Assembly: GCA_002069785.1 (NCBI GenBank)
Contig: MWCA01000003.1
Coordinates: forward strand, 1-64,000
Length of the DNA: 64,000 nucleotides
Direction of reading: 5' to 3'
DNA from: Lentisphaerae bacterium ADurb.Bin242
Lineage (GTDB): Bacteria; Verrucomicrobiota; Lentisphaeria; Victivallales; UBA1829
Shown here: positions 1-10,800 of the stretch, in pieces
Position numbering within the stretch: the stretch's first letter is position 1
Layout of the letters: each line of letters starts with the position of its first letter
Made by a program: the position numbers and the translations under genes
The notes under the pieces: generated by a model
Databases searched by the model: none
The model's input: the letters and a program-made list of their open reading frames with translations, nothing else
What the model was told of the DNA's origin: nothing

Positions 1-2499
1 GAAGCGGCGCAGCTCATGAGACGGCAGGGGCTTTCCGCGATGCTGAAGGGATACCGGCCTTACCTGATGGAATTCAGCAGTCGGTGGTTCACGCATCCGG
101 AGATCCTGAAAGAGGTCCGGACGCTCAACCTTCTTTTCCCCATTCTCCAGGATATGAAATTGCGGCGCGACCCGGAAATCGCGCTGGTGTCCGATCAGGA
201 AAGCCAGCTTTACGGCAACTATTTTGCCAATCCGTCGGCTTTCCGCGAGAATATTTCCCCGTTTATCGGGGCTGACCATGATTTTTACGAATTGCGCGAT
301 TTCCTGAAACCGGGAGTCTTCGAAAAATACAAACTGGTGATTTTTCTGAATCTCAATGCTCTTTCCGAAAGCGAGCGTGCGGGAATCGAGAAAATCAAGT
401 CCGGCGGCCGGACAATCCTTTTCTTTCATGACCCTGGCCGGACCGACCTGACCCATACCCAATCCGACTGGACGGACAATCTTTCCCGGCTGACCGGAAT
501 GAAACTGGAACCCGCCAAAACTTCCGTCAAGTGGGGCCAGGTGGAATTGACGGCCGACCTGAAAAACATGAAACGCGAACTCGGCGCCGCGGCGGATTCT
601 CTTTCCTCCATGGACGGGCCGACACAAATCTCGGACGCTTCCATTTCATCTTGCGATTTGGTCGACACGAAGACGATGCCGGGCGGCAACAACCTTTTCC
701 CGGTCGCGGTCGCCGATCCGGACGCGGTCATTCTGGGACGCACGCCGGACGGCGCCGGACGGTTCGCCCTGAAGCGGTTTCCGGGCTGGACTTCGGTTTA
801 CTCCGCCACGTGCCTGCTGCCGGCTCCCGTCGTCCGCGAAATCGCGAGGATGACCGGATGCCACCTCTATAACGGAAACGGAGACGCCGTGTTTCAGCGC
901 GGTCCGTTTGCAGCGGTTCATACCGCGTCCGACGGACAGCACGAGGTTTTGTTCAAGTCCGACGGAAAAGTATTGGATTTTTACGAAGGAACAATTCTTT
1001 CCCCGGTGAACAACCGGATTGTCTTCCATGCGCGGAAAGGAGAAACGAAGCTGTTTTACTGGGGCGATATCGAGCGTTTCCAGGCTGAATTCGCAAAAGC
1101 GGAAAAGCATTTCGATTCCGCGCTCGACAAGTTCAAAGCCGCTTCTCCCGCGCCGCCGGCCGGCAGGAATTGGTACAATTATGTCTTGAACAACAGGAGG
1201 CCGAAACCGTGGAATTACGGCCCGTTCCCGATTTCATCGTTTGTCCCGAACGCAATGGTGTTCGCCGGGCCGTTCGATTCCGCGCGGGAGCTGTACGCCT
1301 TGGCGGAATCGGTCAAAGAAGTGAAGCGCGCCCTCCGGGAAGGGCCTCTGCCGGAGCAGTCGGAAAGCCTCGCCTCTCCGCTGGCGCTTCTCCGCCGGAT
1401 TCCGGGAAAAGACGGCCGGGAACTCTCCTGGGAAGCGTATCATACCGGCGTCTGGAATCTTCTTTCCGGTTTCGGAATTTCGAAAGGACAATGCGGACTG
1501 ATCGCATTCTACCTTCATTGCGACGCCCCGAAACGGCTGGAACTGTTGTTCGCTTCGGATTCGGACGCGCGGCTCTGCATCGACGGCAAAACGCCGCAGG
1601 GAAAAGAAGGAAAAGTCGGGCGGATCCTCGAATTTCCGGCGGGCGACACCCTTTTTGTGATCGCGGCGGAAAACCCTGCCGGTTCGAACGGTTTCACGGT
1701 CAAACTCTTCGAGCTGGTGGAGGAATCCCCGCGGCCGGACCGTCCGGCATATCCTTCGGTCAATCCGAAAGGAGTTTCCGTTCGGCTGGCCCCGACGGGA
1801 TATCATGCAAAATTGGTCGACCGGATCACTCCGATCCCGCTTGCCGCCGCGCCGGAGGGAGCCGAATTCACCCTTCTGCCCGGAAAAAACAGGTTGTCGC
1901 TTCAGGAAAAAATCCGGCTGAAACCGGGGCCGGATTATTTCCTGAAAGCCGAATGCGCTCCGTCCGGGAACGGCCGGGGAATCGTCTATGCCGGATTCCT
2001 GTGTTTCGACAAGGACGGAAAACAGATCCGTCCCCAGGAAGTGGTGACCGAGGCCGGAAGCGAAACCGTTCTGGCGGCGGACGCCGCGGCGGGCGATTCA
2101 TCCCTCCGGGTGAAGGATGCTTCGCGCTGGAAACTCTCCGGTCCGCCGAAATATATCGCGTTCAATGTAAAATCCGACCGGGGCGATTTGCCGAACCGTT
2201 CCGTGATTCCGGTCGCCGGCGTGGAAAAGGCCGGGGAGGAATGGGTTGTCGCGCTGAAACAGCCGTTGCGCGAAGCTTTCCGGAAAGGGACGGCCGTGCG
2301 GCTCCATACGCTTGCTTCCGAGTTCACCATCGCCGGAGCCCGTTCGTATGCGGGCGACAAAGCCTTCACCCTGAATGCCCGCACGGGGAATTTGTATCCG
2401 GGAACGGATTCGTTCATCCCGTATATTTTCGGCAATTTCACCGGGCAGTTGAAACTTTCCGGAATCGAGTTCGGCACGATCGAAAAAAGCGTGGAATAA
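1..2499 (+). CDS. large glycoside hydrolase-like protein, 5'-truncated by window edge
   Basis: The frame is open from base 1, so the ATG at 16 is probably internal and the gene starts to the left. Near the N-terminus visible here (about residues 50-140) is an alpha/beta stretch, KLVIFLNLNALSESERAGIE then GGRTILFFHDPG, that resembles the GATase-like trimerisation domain of GH42 beta-galactosidases. The remaining ~650 residues look like beta-sandwich modules rich in Gly, Asp and aromatic residues, with no second catalytic motif that I recognise. The catalytic barrel would lie upstream, outside the window. It converges on the minus-strand locus that starts at 2554. GH42-like assignment is inference; the substrate cannot be read. 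Confidence 0.6.
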   Translation, partial: EAAQLMRRQGLSAMLKGYRPYLMEFSSRWFTHPEILKEVRTLNLLFPILQDMKLRRDPEIALVSDQESQLYGNYFANPSAFRENISPFIGADHDFYELRDFLKPGVFEKYKLVIFLNLNALSESERAGIEKIKSGGRTILFFHDPGRTDLTHTQSDWTDNLSRLTGMKLEPAKTSVKWGQVELTADLKNMKRELGAAADSLSSMDGPTQISDASISSCDLVDTKTMPGGNNLFPVAVADPDAVILGRTPDGAGRFALKRFPGWTSVYSATCLLPAPVVREIARMTGCHLYNGNGDAVFQRGPFAAVHTASDGQHEVLFKSDGKVLDFYEGTILSPVNNRIVFHARKGETKLFYWGDIERFQAEFAKAEKHFDSALDKFKAASPAPPAGRNWYNYVLNNRRPKPWNYGPFPISSFVPNAMVFAGPFDSARELYALAESVKEVKRALREGPLPEQSESLASPLALLRRIPGKDGRELSWEAYHTGVWNLLSGFGISKGQCGLIAFYLHCDAPKRLELLFASDSDARLCIDGKTPQGKEGKVGRILEFPAGDTLFVIAAENPAGSNGFTVKLFELVEESPRPDRPAYPSVNPKGVSVRLAPTGYHAKLVDRITPIPLAAAPEGAEFTLLPGKNRLSLQEKIRLKPGPDYFLKAECAPSGNGRGIVYAGFLCFDKDGKQIRPQEVVTEAGSETVLAADAAAGDSSLRVKDASRWKLSGPPKYIAFNVKSDRGDLPNRSVIPVAGVEKAGEEWVVALKQPLREAFRKGTAVRLHTLASEFTIAGARSYAGDKAFTLNARTGNLYPGTDSFIPYIFGNFTGQLKLSGIEFGTIEKSVE

Positions 2500-2513
2500 A
2501 GGGGGCGGTCCGG

Positions 2514-2532
2514 AAAACCGGGAGATTCCCGG
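2514..2532 (-). terminator. possible intrinsic terminator of the 14216-2554 minus-strand locus
   Basis: Read on the minus strand, CCGGGA-ATC-TCCCGG is a perfect 6-bp stem followed by TTTT. It lies between two convergent genes, about 20 bases beyond the stop of the 2554-3399 gene. The T run is short, so this is tentative. A larger GC-rich palindrome (GGTCCGGGCCCGGACC) lies immediately beside it. Confidence 0.4.
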
Positions 2533-2553
2533 TCCGGGCCCGGACCGCATCGT

Positions 2554-3399
2554 TTATGGCTTCTGCAATGCGGACGCGATTTCTGCCGCCTCGTTTTGCC
2601 AGGCATCCGGCGGAGCTTTGAATCCACGAAGCATCAGCCGGTAAAACGGGGATTTTTCCCCGGCGCGAATGACCGGCTTGAGAACCGGCTGATAATACAG
2701 CTTGTGATAAATTTTCCGGTCCCAGAAGCGACAGTTTCCGGAGGACGAGGTCGTGTCGTCCAGGGCAACGACGAACCCGGTCTGTGTCTCCGGATCATAC
2801 ATGCTGAACCAGGACGTCCAGTAGGGACCGTTGAGATGCCAGCCTTCGTCACTTTTGAATTCTCCCGCGGTCCTGCTTCCATCCCGCATCCGCGCCGTCC
2901 ACCCGGTGGTTTTCTCGCTCCAGCAATACTGGTGGACGTAAAAAGTGGATACCGGCTGGTCTGCCGAGGCTTCCCATTGCGCGGAGAAGTTGACTTGTCC
3001 GGGAGTCAATTCAATCCGATAAACAATTTTCAGCCGGTCCAGTTGAGAAAATTTTTCAAAAAGCAGTTTTTCCCCCCGGATTGCGCCGGAAAGAGGATTG
3101 ATTTTTCTGCCGTCGGCGGTCAGTTCGGCGGCAATCAATTTTTCCACGCCTCCTTCCTGATGCCCCGCTCCGATAAATTTTCCCCCGGCGGGCGCGAAAA
3201 CCGAACCGTTGTACCCGTTATTGTTGCAGATCATGACATCATTGAAAAAGATCTGCCCCGCCGCAAAGAATTGCCCTTCGAGGATTTTTACCCGGTAAGG
3301 GCCCGACTCAAGTGTTATATCCGCCCGCATGGATGCTCCCGTGATGAAACTGATAATTCCCAGAAAACAAATCCATTGATTCACTCTGACTTCTCCCAT
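2554..3399 (-). CDS. secreted beta-sandwich protein, paralogue of the 6392-7222 product
   Basis: A 281-residue protein with an N-terminal hydrophobic signal peptide (ICFLGIISFITGA). No family is recognised with certainty. It shares with the 6392-7222 product the order: aromatic-rich central strand, RFWDR motif, LRGF motif, and a C-terminal helix ending in IASAL/IASRL, so the two are paralogues. The ATG at 3399 has a poor ribosome site; a GTG at 3384 is preceded by GGGAGAAG and would give a cleaner signal peptide. It is the last gene of the minus-strand sugar locus, so a role in binding or modifying an extracellular polysaccharide is inferred. Not disrupted. Confidence 0.65.
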   Translation of the reverse strand: MGEVRVNQWICFLGIISFITGASMRADITLESGPYRVKILEGQFFAAGQIFFNDVMICNNNGYNGSVFAPAGGKFIGAGHQEGGVEKLIAAELTADGRKINPLSGAIRGEKLLFEKFSQLDRLKIVYRIELTPGQVNFSAQWEASADQPVSTFYVHQYCWSEKTTGWTARMRDGSRTAGEFKSDEGWHLNGPYWTSWFSMYDPETQTGFVVALDDTTSSSGNCRFWDRKIYHKLYYQPVLKPVIRAGEKSPFYRLMLRGFKAPPDAWQNEAAEIASALQKP

Positions 3400-3428
3400 T
3401 TACAAAGTGGAATGCCGACCGGATTTCA

Positions 3429-4220
3429 CTACAAAAAAAGGACGCTGGCCGAAGAACGCACAATGACATATTTGCCGGCGGGCCAGATCGGAGCATACAT
3501 TTCGCGCAATGTAAGCAGGCTTTCCGCGCTGGCATGTCCGTCGCCCCATGAAATTTGAACCTGGCTGTTGTGGCGGAAATCGATGGAGGTGCCGCCGGTG
3601 TTCCATGAAAAAGAAGAATACTGCTTATTCACACTCGGGTTGAAAGTGTCGGCAAACTGTAAAAAATGAGCAGGATTCTTCATTCTTCTCTGCTGGTAAA
3701 CCGTGGTGCCCGCTTTGGGGGCTCCGTTGACCGCACAGTAGGTTACGCCGTCGTTTTGTTCCAGGTATTTGGTGCTGAACCAGCCGGGATGGTAACTCCA
3801 GGCGTATGGAACCCCGTAAAAATAATTGTAATTGACGTCCTCTTCCGCCCCGGGAGGCGGCACGAGAGGTTCCGCGGCAGGACAGACGGCGGAAGAAAAA
3901 CGGCCGATGTATCTGCTGATCGTGGAAGAGCAGAACCGTCCGGTGACCAGGCCATACAACAAAGCTCCATTCGGCGCGTCGTTGTATTTCATTAACGCGA
4001 TTTCGTTGGAATCGCTGTAATACATTCCCATGGCGAGTCCGCATTGTTTGAGATTGTTCAAACAACCGGTCGCCCTGGCCTTTTCACGGGCTTTGTTCAA
4101 TACGGGCAGCAGCATGCCGGCAAGAATGGCAATGATGGCTACCACGACCAGCAGTTCTATAAGTGTAAACTTCCTTATAGCCAGGCACTTGGAAAATACC
4201 TTGTTTCTTTTGTTTTTCAT
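3429..4220 (-). CDS. type II secretion pseudopilin-like protein (H-x9-DG type)
   Basis: A 263-residue protein with a short charged leader then [19 protein letters not shown], the prepilin peptidase/methylation segment (Phe after cleavage, Glu at +5), followed by the usual LNKAREKA helix. Near the C-terminus [12 protein letters not shown] fits the prepilin-associated H-x9-DG motif of Planctomycetes, Lentisphaerae and Verrucomicrobia. Ribosome site AAGGAG lies about 9 bases before the ATG. Expected to be an inner-membrane, periplasm-facing protein processed by PilD. It lies between two secreted enzyme genes of the locus, as the other two pseudopilins in the window also neighbour secreted proteins. 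Its actual function in these bacteria is unknown. Confidence 0.9.
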   Translation of the reverse strand: MKNKRNKVFSKCLAIRKFTLIELLVVVAIIAILAGMLLPVLNKAREKARATGCLNNLKQCGLAMGMYYSDSNEIALMKYNDAPNGALLYGLVTGRFCSSTISRYIGRFSSAVCPAAEPLVPPPGAEEDVNYNYFYGVPYAWSYHPGWFSTKYLEQNDGVTYCAVNGAPKAGTTVYQQRRMKNPAHFLQFADTFNPSVNKQYSSFSWNTGGTSIDFRHNSQVQISWGDGHASAESLLTLREMYAPIWPAGKYVIVRSSASVLFL

Positions 4221-4343
4221 TTTTCATTCTCCTTGATTTCCGACAATTGCGCTCATGAAAAATTGGGTTTCAAAACCGATCATTTGAATTTTTTACCTCC
4301 TTGTATGGGTTAACGGGCAAATCCGGCAAATCCATGTCCGGGC

Positions 4344-6341
4344 TCAATTCTCCAGAATATCTGAATCAATGGCCCCCGCCTTGAAGTGATAGATTCCCGC
4401 CCCGCTGTTTTCCGTAAGGCCGAACCGTGACTTGAGCTGATTGTATCCCGGGACTTTTATCTCGGCGGTAACCGGCATCGGGCCCAGGGCGACGATCAGC
4501 ACTCTCACTTGTCCGTCCGCGGTTTGAAACGCCCGGGCGCGCACCCGCCCGACCGGTTTGCTTTCGACGTTCACCTCCGGCGCCGGAGTGATGCTTACAA
4601 TGAACGGCTCCAGCGATTTCATCACCTGTACCATGGCGACCACCGGCGGCCAGAGTTTTTCGGGGGCTTCCGGCTGAATCTTCGGCAGCCAGTGAAACAG
4701 CGTGGTAAACCCGTAAAAAATGAATCCTTTGGCTCCCATGATCGCGCAAAGCAGCGGCATGGCGCGCATTTCTTCGGCATTGGGGCCGCGGGTTCCTTCG
4801 AGCGCTTTGGCATCCCTGGCTCCGATGATGGCCCAGTTGAAGATCTGCGGCACCGCCCAGATGGGAAGTCCGGTGGTTTGAGCCCCTTCCATATAATCGA
4901 TGATTTCATCCAGCTTCTGCTCTTTGGCCGTCGCTTTGACAGGATAAGGGTCCACGCCGAAAACATCTCCGGAAACGCCATAATAAGGCATATCCTGAAC
5001 CCGGTATGTCAAAGTCCAGGCCGGATGCCACGGATCGATGCGGTTGACCATTTCGCGCAGCCGGACCAGTTCGGGGATACCGGACTGGGCCGTTTCATCG
5101 GAAACATACCAGGCCAGAAGCGCCGGATGGTTTTTGAAGCATTCGACCGCTTTTCTCGCCACATTGAATCCGCCGGCTTCCCCCGCCCATTGTTTGGTCC
5201 CGTGGGGGTGGTCGTTCATTTGCGCCGCAAGAGAAAAAATCAGCCGCAGGTTGTGCCGCTGAATCCGGTCCATTCCGGCGCGGAGATCCGCCACCGGGTC
5301 GCCGGTTTTTTCCGGCCCGCACAGAGAAAAACTGGAATAAAGCTGCAAGCAGTTGAATCCGGCGTCGGCAATGCGTTTCAGGCTGACTTCATCGGACAAG
5401 CCGAACACCCCGAGCGGCATGAACGGCTTCCCGTCGACGATCAGCCGCCCGTGCCTGTCCAGCGTCGCCGCATTGGACGGCGGGGACTGGGGCGGAATCA
5501 CATTGACGTTGAAAATTCCTTCATAGAGATATTGTTTCCGCTTCAAATCAAGCAGCCGGACCGTCATTCTGGCCGGGCCTTCGGTCAATTTGCCAAGATC
5601 GCCCTGAAAGTCCGAATTGCGGTCGGACTGCAACACCATCTCCCGGGTTTTTCCCGCCTGAGCGAAGGTAACCAGCGCCCCGGGCGGCTGCGGCGATTTG
5701 GGGTCGGCATGGAGCGTGAAACGGCTGTCATTGGTCCGGAAGGTCAGATGGGTCGGCCAAGTCAGCAGCACGGAAACATCCGGCCCGGCGCTGCTGATCC
5801 TGAGGTCGTCGAACCATGTGGTGCCGGTCCAGCCGTGCCAGAGGTAACAGACAAACCGGGCGTCCCGGCCGGGACGCGGCTTGAACGAAAACTTCACCTC
5901 GGTATACTTGCTGTCGGGCGTATAAGCGGTATAGTCGATGTCGGTCAAATCACCATTTTTATTATAATATTCCACCGCACAGGCAACCAGTTTCTGCTTG
6001 CTCCCTGCGTCCTGCTTGAGGTTTTGCGAACGGATCGAAATCCGGACATTATACACTTTCGCCGGATTCAGGCCGGCAAGCGGCAGAGAAAAAGAAGGCC
6101 GCATGGAAGAATCGGTCCGTTCATGTTTCAGGGCCGACGTGCCGTTGACGCCCTCCCCGGGAGCAATCGAATACTGTTTCGGCAGGCGGGACCCGGGAGG
6201 AGCATCGAAACTTTCATTCAAAATAATTTCTCCGCCTCCGTGGACAAAGGTTTTGGCTGTTTTGACATCCGGCAATTCAGCGGCCAAAATCGACAATGTT
6301 CCGGCCAGGAACACCGACACGCTCCAAAAAACGAAGTACAT
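4344..6341 (-). CDS. secreted TIM-barrel glycoside hydrolase-like protein
   Basis: A 665-residue protein with a signal peptide (FLAGTLSILAAE). Residues ~30-180 resemble a jelly-roll carbohydrate-binding module, ending in TTWFDDLRIS. From ~residue 290 the stretch DGKPFMPLGVFG, then RIADAGFNCLQLY and HPALLAWYVSDE, is typical of GH2/GH5-like (clan GH-A) barrels in which the substrate strands are followed by an acidic residue. The exact catalytic pair was not assigned. Strong ribosome site GGAAGGAGTGAATC before ATG. It sits 51 bases downstream of the 6392-7222 gene in a same-strand cluster. Family number and substrate are uncertain. Confidence 0.7.
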   Translation of the reverse strand: MYFVFWSVSVFLAGTLSILAAELPDVKTAKTFVHGGGEIILNESFDAPPGSRLPKQYSIAPGEGVNGTSALKHERTDSSMRPSFSLPLAGLNPAKVYNVRISIRSQNLKQDAGSKQKLVACAVEYYNKNGDLTDIDYTAYTPDSKYTEVKFSFKPRPGRDARFVCYLWHGWTGTTWFDDLRISSAGPDVSVLLTWPTHLTFRTNDSRFTLHADPKSPQPPGALVTFAQAGKTREMVLQSDRNSDFQGDLGKLTEGPARMTVRLLDLKRKQYLYEGIFNVNVIPPQSPPSNAATLDRHGRLIVDGKPFMPLGVFGLSDEVSLKRIADAGFNCLQLYSSFSLCGPEKTGDPVADLRAGMDRIQRHNLRLIFSLAAQMNDHPHGTKQWAGEAGGFNVARKAVECFKNHPALLAWYVSDETAQSGIPELVRLREMVNRIDPWHPAWTLTYRVQDMPYYGVSGDVFGVDPYPVKATAKEQKLDEIIDYMEGAQTTGLPIWAVPQIFNWAIIGARDAKALEGTRGPNAEEMRAMPLLCAIMGAKGFIFYGFTTLFHWLPKIQPEAPEKLWPPVVAMVQVMKSLEPFIVSITPAPEVNVESKPVGRVRARAFQTADGQVRVLIVALGPMPVTAEIKVPGYNQLKSRFGLTENSGAGIYHFKAGAIDSDILEN

Positions 6342-6391
6342 GATTCACTCCTTCCGTTTCATTCAGTTTCAGCAACCGGTCATGGAAATTC

Positions 6392-7222
6392 TTAATCCCG
6401 GACCAGGCGGCTTGCTATTTTCTCCGCTGTTTCCTTCCATTGATCCGCTTTTGTGCCGAATCCCCGCAGCACGACGGCGTACGTCGGCGATTTCCTTTTC
6501 ACAGCCGGGTTTTGCGGAAGGACAAGATCATACAGCAATACGCGGGAACCGGCGCGATCCCAGAAACGGGAATATCCGGCATGGACCGCCTCGGAGTTAA
6601 AAACTCCGATCATTCCTTTTTGTTCGACGGAGGAAAAAACGGCAAACCACCGGATGCTGCTGGGATTCCGGGTCAGGTAAAATTTCTCATTGCCCTCGAA
6701 GGTTCCCGAGGCGGAAATATCATTCTGAAACCGGGCGCACCATTGATCGTGAACTTTGCTCCAATGGAAGGTATAGAAATAGAACGAAACCAGCGGTTGA
6801 TCGGCGACAAGCTCCCAATGGGACGCAATAGTGATTTCATCCGCCGTCAAAGTAAGGGCGGAAACAATCTTTATGCCGCCCAGCTGATACGTTTTCTCCA
6901 GAATCAGTTTATTTCCGGCGTATTTTCCCGAAGGCGGATCGACGATTTTGCCGTCAACGGTAAACCGGACAGAGATCAACCTGGAATCTTTGCTGTCTTC
7001 CCGGATGAAATTCGCCGTTTTCGGAGAAATCATGGAACATCCGGAATTGCAAAGCAAGATTCCGTCGAACTCGATGGAATTGAGACAAAAAGTTTTGTCG
7101 GAGATTCCAACCCGGTATTTCCCGGACTCCAATTCCAGCGGCGCCGCAAATGCGGAATGAAAAACAGACGCCATGCCGACCATGACGAACAAATACACGC
7201 TCCAATTCAGTTTCCCGTGCAT
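6392..7222 (-). CDS. secreted beta-sandwich protein, paralogue of the 2554-3399 product
   Basis: The frame is open from 7276, but the ATG at 7222 follows GAGGAG at good spacing and gives a typical signal peptide (VYLFVMVGMASVFHSAFA). The 276-residue product shares with the 2554-3399 protein the motifs RFWDR and LRGF, a tryptophan-rich centre and the C-terminal ETAEKIASRL helix. No catalytic motif was recognised. Two diverged copies of the same secreted family within one operon suggest subfunctions on related ligands. Function unknown; likely exported to the periplasm or outside the cell. Confidence 0.65.
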   Translation of the reverse strand: MHGKLNWSVYLFVMVGMASVFHSAFAAPLELESGKYRVGISDKTFCLNSIEFDGILLCNSGCSMISPKTANFIREDSKDSRLISVRFTVDGKIVDPPSGKYAGNKLILEKTYQLGGIKIVSALTLTADEITIASHWELVADQPLVSFYFYTFHWSKVHDQWCARFQNDISASGTFEGNEKFYLTRNPSSIRWFAVFSSVEQKGMIGVFNSEAVHAGYSRFWDRAGSRVLLYDLVLPQNPAVKRKSPTYAVVLRGFGTKADQWKETAEKIASRLVRD

Positions 7223-7280
7223 ACTCTTTTCTCCTCGGTTATCGGTTTCCTTTATTTTGATGCAAGAAAATTCCACTTTT

Positions 7281-7808
7281 TCATTTCCGATGCTCTTTCA
7301 TTCGGATCAGGGCCGTAAAATTCAACTGATTTGTATTCCAGACTTTGCCGGGCGGGGGTCCGATGAAGTCCCGGGTGACCCCGCCGGCGGTCACCGGGAA
7401 CAATGCGGAATGTTCCAATTGCCGCGGAACGGAGTTGGTCAGTTTCGCTTCCACCCGGATGACCGGATTTCCGGCTTCGATGGTATAGCGGAAGCATGCG
7501 GAAACTCCGGAAAGTCCCCGGGAAAAGGGACGTAGATCATTCCGGCAGAATGTGCCGGTGCATTCCATCACGAACCGTTCCGGAGAATTATCCAGCAGGT
7601 TGAATTCGGCCCAGCGGTCGTCTTGAAGACGCCAGACGCCGGTTTCGTCGGTCAGTTCGTCGCGCCAGGACACGCCGGGAAACGCTTTCCCGGAACCGGA
7701 AACAAAATATACGGGAAACATGTGTCCGTGGAAAAAGGTGCACCCGAACCTCTGTGTGTTCACGCGGACGAATCCGGAATCCGGCTCGATGAATCCGATC
7801 TTTTTCAT
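7281..7808 (-). CDS. beta-sandwich protein, aldose-epimerase-like fold suspected
   Basis: A 175-residue protein starting at the ATG of 7808, which overlaps the stop of the upstream gene (ATGA) and has GGAGG just before it, so the two are translationally coupled. It has no signal peptide. The pattern is all-beta with many aromatic residues (FGCTFFHGHMFPVYF, WRLQDDRWAEFNLLD), reminiscent of a galactose-mutarotase-like or hydrolase accessory sandwich. It may act with the 1095-residue enzyme encoded just upstream. The family is not recognised with confidence. Confidence 0.6.
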   Translation of the reverse strand: MKKIGFIEPDSGFVRVNTQRFGCTFFHGHMFPVYFVSGSGKAFPGVSWRDELTDETGVWRLQDDRWAEFNLLDNSPERFVMECTGTFCRNDLRPFSRGLSGVSACFRYTIEAGNPVIRVEAKLTNSVPRQLEHSALFPVTAGGVTRDFIGPPPGKVWNTNQLNFTALIRMKEHRK

Positions 7809-10800
7809 ACTGTCTGTTCCTCCGGATTTTTCACAGCCCGCCAGCGGACGAATACGCAATGCGAACTGTCATTCAATAAAAAGAAAGTTTTGTGAATTCC
7901 GGACAGCGGACATGCCGGACGCAGCCGCAGCACCGCCGGTTCGAGGCCGGAATGGCCGCCCGGAAAATCCCGGCCCACGTCGAACACCGCGACGGTGTCT
8001 TCGGGTTTCAGTGAATCGACATGCATGGTGACCTGGCCGGTCGGGTGTTCCACCGGCGCATCGAATTCGGCCTCGATGACCCTGGCGCCGCCGCCATAGT
8101 CGATGCTGCCGAAGCGGATGACCGAAGTATTGTCCGGTTCCCCTTCCGGATACAGCCAGTCGGAGGCGGAACGAACCCCGCCCGACGGCATTGCGGCGGG
8201 GTCGAACAGAAACGGGTCCCTGTCTTCCGGAACCGCGGCGATGACCGTGAAAATCCGACGGAATTTTTCCACCGGACCGGCCGCATCGAGGCCGGCGGGG
8301 GCAGCCAGCAGCACCCGGCAGGAACGCCCCGGCATTGTCAGCACTTCTTCGATCGCGCCCGAAGCGGAAGTTCCGGAAAATCCGCCGCCGCTGTCGAAGG
8401 AGGCAAGCGCATATACTCCGCCATCGGGAAGCGTTCGCCGGAAACGGAAATTTTCGGGTTTGTCGGTGTGGTTGATGAACACGGTTGCCCGCATGCCGTT
8501 CCAATCCCAAGAACTGGAAAGCACCGGAGGACTTGAGACGTAATAGGTTCCATGCCGTCCCCACAGCCGGGAAATCCGGCGCTGTCCGGGCAGGAATTCA
8601 ACCGGCCGCGCCATTTCTCCCTCATTGAAGAAATCCAGCATCGACCGGCGCAAATGCATCAGGCGCTTGATGAAAACCCGGAATTCGTACCGGAGCGGCG
8701 AGGTGATTTTCTGATGCTGAAACCAGCCGATCTGTTCGCCGTTTGCGGTTTGGGTCGCGGCCTTGACAAAAGCGGCTTCAGGTTCCTCTCCGACCGAATC
8801 CAATCCGATCAGCTGGGTGCGTCCCGAATAAATGCGCGCAAACAGCGGAACCTGATTTTCGAGCATCCAGCGCCAATTCAGCAGACCGTGAAAAAGGGAA
8901 ACACAATGTTCGGCGTTGTCCTCGGTGGTCAGCACCTTTTCCGGCGAGTGTTTGATCCAATGGTCGCGAACACGCTGGTAAACCGGATATTGTCCATGTT
9001 TAAACCACGCCTCGTTGTCGGCGATCCGGTGTCCATGCCGGGTCGAATAACAAAGCCGCGGCGCGGCGGCGCCGATCTGGTCGGCGTAAACGCCGTCGAA
9101 GCCTTGCGCCGCCAGCCGAACGGTCATTTCGTATTCAAACGTCTGGTAGGTTTCGGTATGCGGACACAGTACTGCACAGGGCAAGCCGTAATACTCGATG
9201 ACGGCTTCGCCGGATGGGTCGATGACGGCGGCGGGAAGCGCCGCTTTGCTGTAAAGATAATCTTCTCCGCGCCGGTCGGGATTCTGCCAGATGCGCGCCG
9301 TGGTGTACGGCACCACCCGTATCCCGGCCGCCTGAAGCCCGGCGACGTCCTCCATCAGCTGCGGTGTCGCGCGAACCATCGGAGACAGCCAGCTCCCCGG
9401 CTCATTCCAATCGTAGAGGTGCAATGCGATCGGAAGCCCGAGATAGTCCCGCAGTTTTTTCAGCACCGGTGCAAATACCGAAAGATTCTGATAATGCATG
9501 TCGATCCGGAGCCACAAGGTATTCTCCCGCATCCATAAGGGGCGGGCGACAGGGTCCGGGGCTTTCTCCCACCATAGGGCGTTGATTTTGCCGAGCTGCC
9601 GCCGGTAGATTGTTCCGGTGTCGTACCAGTTGCCGCGAAAGAGTTCGGCGGCGGCATTGCATCCGGGATGAAATGAGTTGGGTTTTTCCGGTGATTCATA
9701 GTCGGGAGTCCACTTGAAATTGAATTCACATCCGGCAAAGCCGGCGGAAAATTCCAATTCCTTGGGGCGGGCGATCGGGTCTTCCGCCGCGCAATAAATT
9801 CCGGTTTCATTGTCGTAGTACGCTCCCATCGGAGCAAAGGCGTTGCCGCGCGGATAGAAACTGGTGTAACAGGCGTTCCGCTTCACCGCTTCGGGTGTTT
9901 CCACGCCGGACATTTGCGGAACCAGCATCACGTCACTGCCATGCGTCAGCGGGTAGAAGAGCATTGCCGGGAAAACAACCTGACTGATTCGCGTTTCCGG
10001 AGTGCTGTCATCCACGGACAGATCATATTCCAGCCGGTCCCGACCGAAGCAGAAGCGGCTGGTTGCGGTGAAACGGACCGGACAAGTTTCCTCCGGCTCA
10101 TGCCGGTATCCGATGACGAAACGCTGAACTCCGTCGGATTCGACCGGCGGAGAAATCAATTCCGACACCACTTGCGGCTCCAATGGATCAAGCTCGAAGG
10201 TTTGGCCGTCCACCTTGAAGTTCAGCCGGAAAAAGCGATTTTCGGCACTCAGCAGTTCGCGCCGGGAAACCGTATCATACCATGAAACCACTCCGGCAAA
10301 ACCATTGACGTCCGCCAGCGCCAGCCGGGAATTTCCGCCATCGAGAATCCGGAGCTTCCGGTCGCGCAACGCGGCGTCCGGATCGCGGGCCAGCTCCTTC
10401 CATCCGATCACCCCGGAGCGTCTGCCCAGGGCAAGGTTCCGCAGCGCCGACCCCACTTCAGGAGGCGCGTTCACCTGTTTCAGCAGCTCCATTTCCCCGG
10501 GGGTCAGCTCGACCGGAGGATGAAATCCCGGTTTGAGGCGCTTGTTGGACAATACCGATTCCCGAATCTGCTGTTCCGTAAAAGCCTTGCCGTGAACCAG
10601 AATCGACGCCACCGCGCCGCAGAAGCCGTATTCCCCGCCATAGCTCCGGCCGCGCCCGAAAACCAGCGGGTCCGGGCTTTCGGCGGGATGGGAATGCTCA
10701 TGGCGCGCGTAAGCCACAGGCACTCCGTCAAAATAGAGCCTGACGTCGGTCCAGTCCTCTCCCTGGGAAGCGACACAGTGATGCTGTATCACCATGGCCG

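Noticed and set aside
1170-2621. 483-codon plus-strand frame
   Set aside because: Out-of-frame overlap of the first gene; Arg-rich with no start site.
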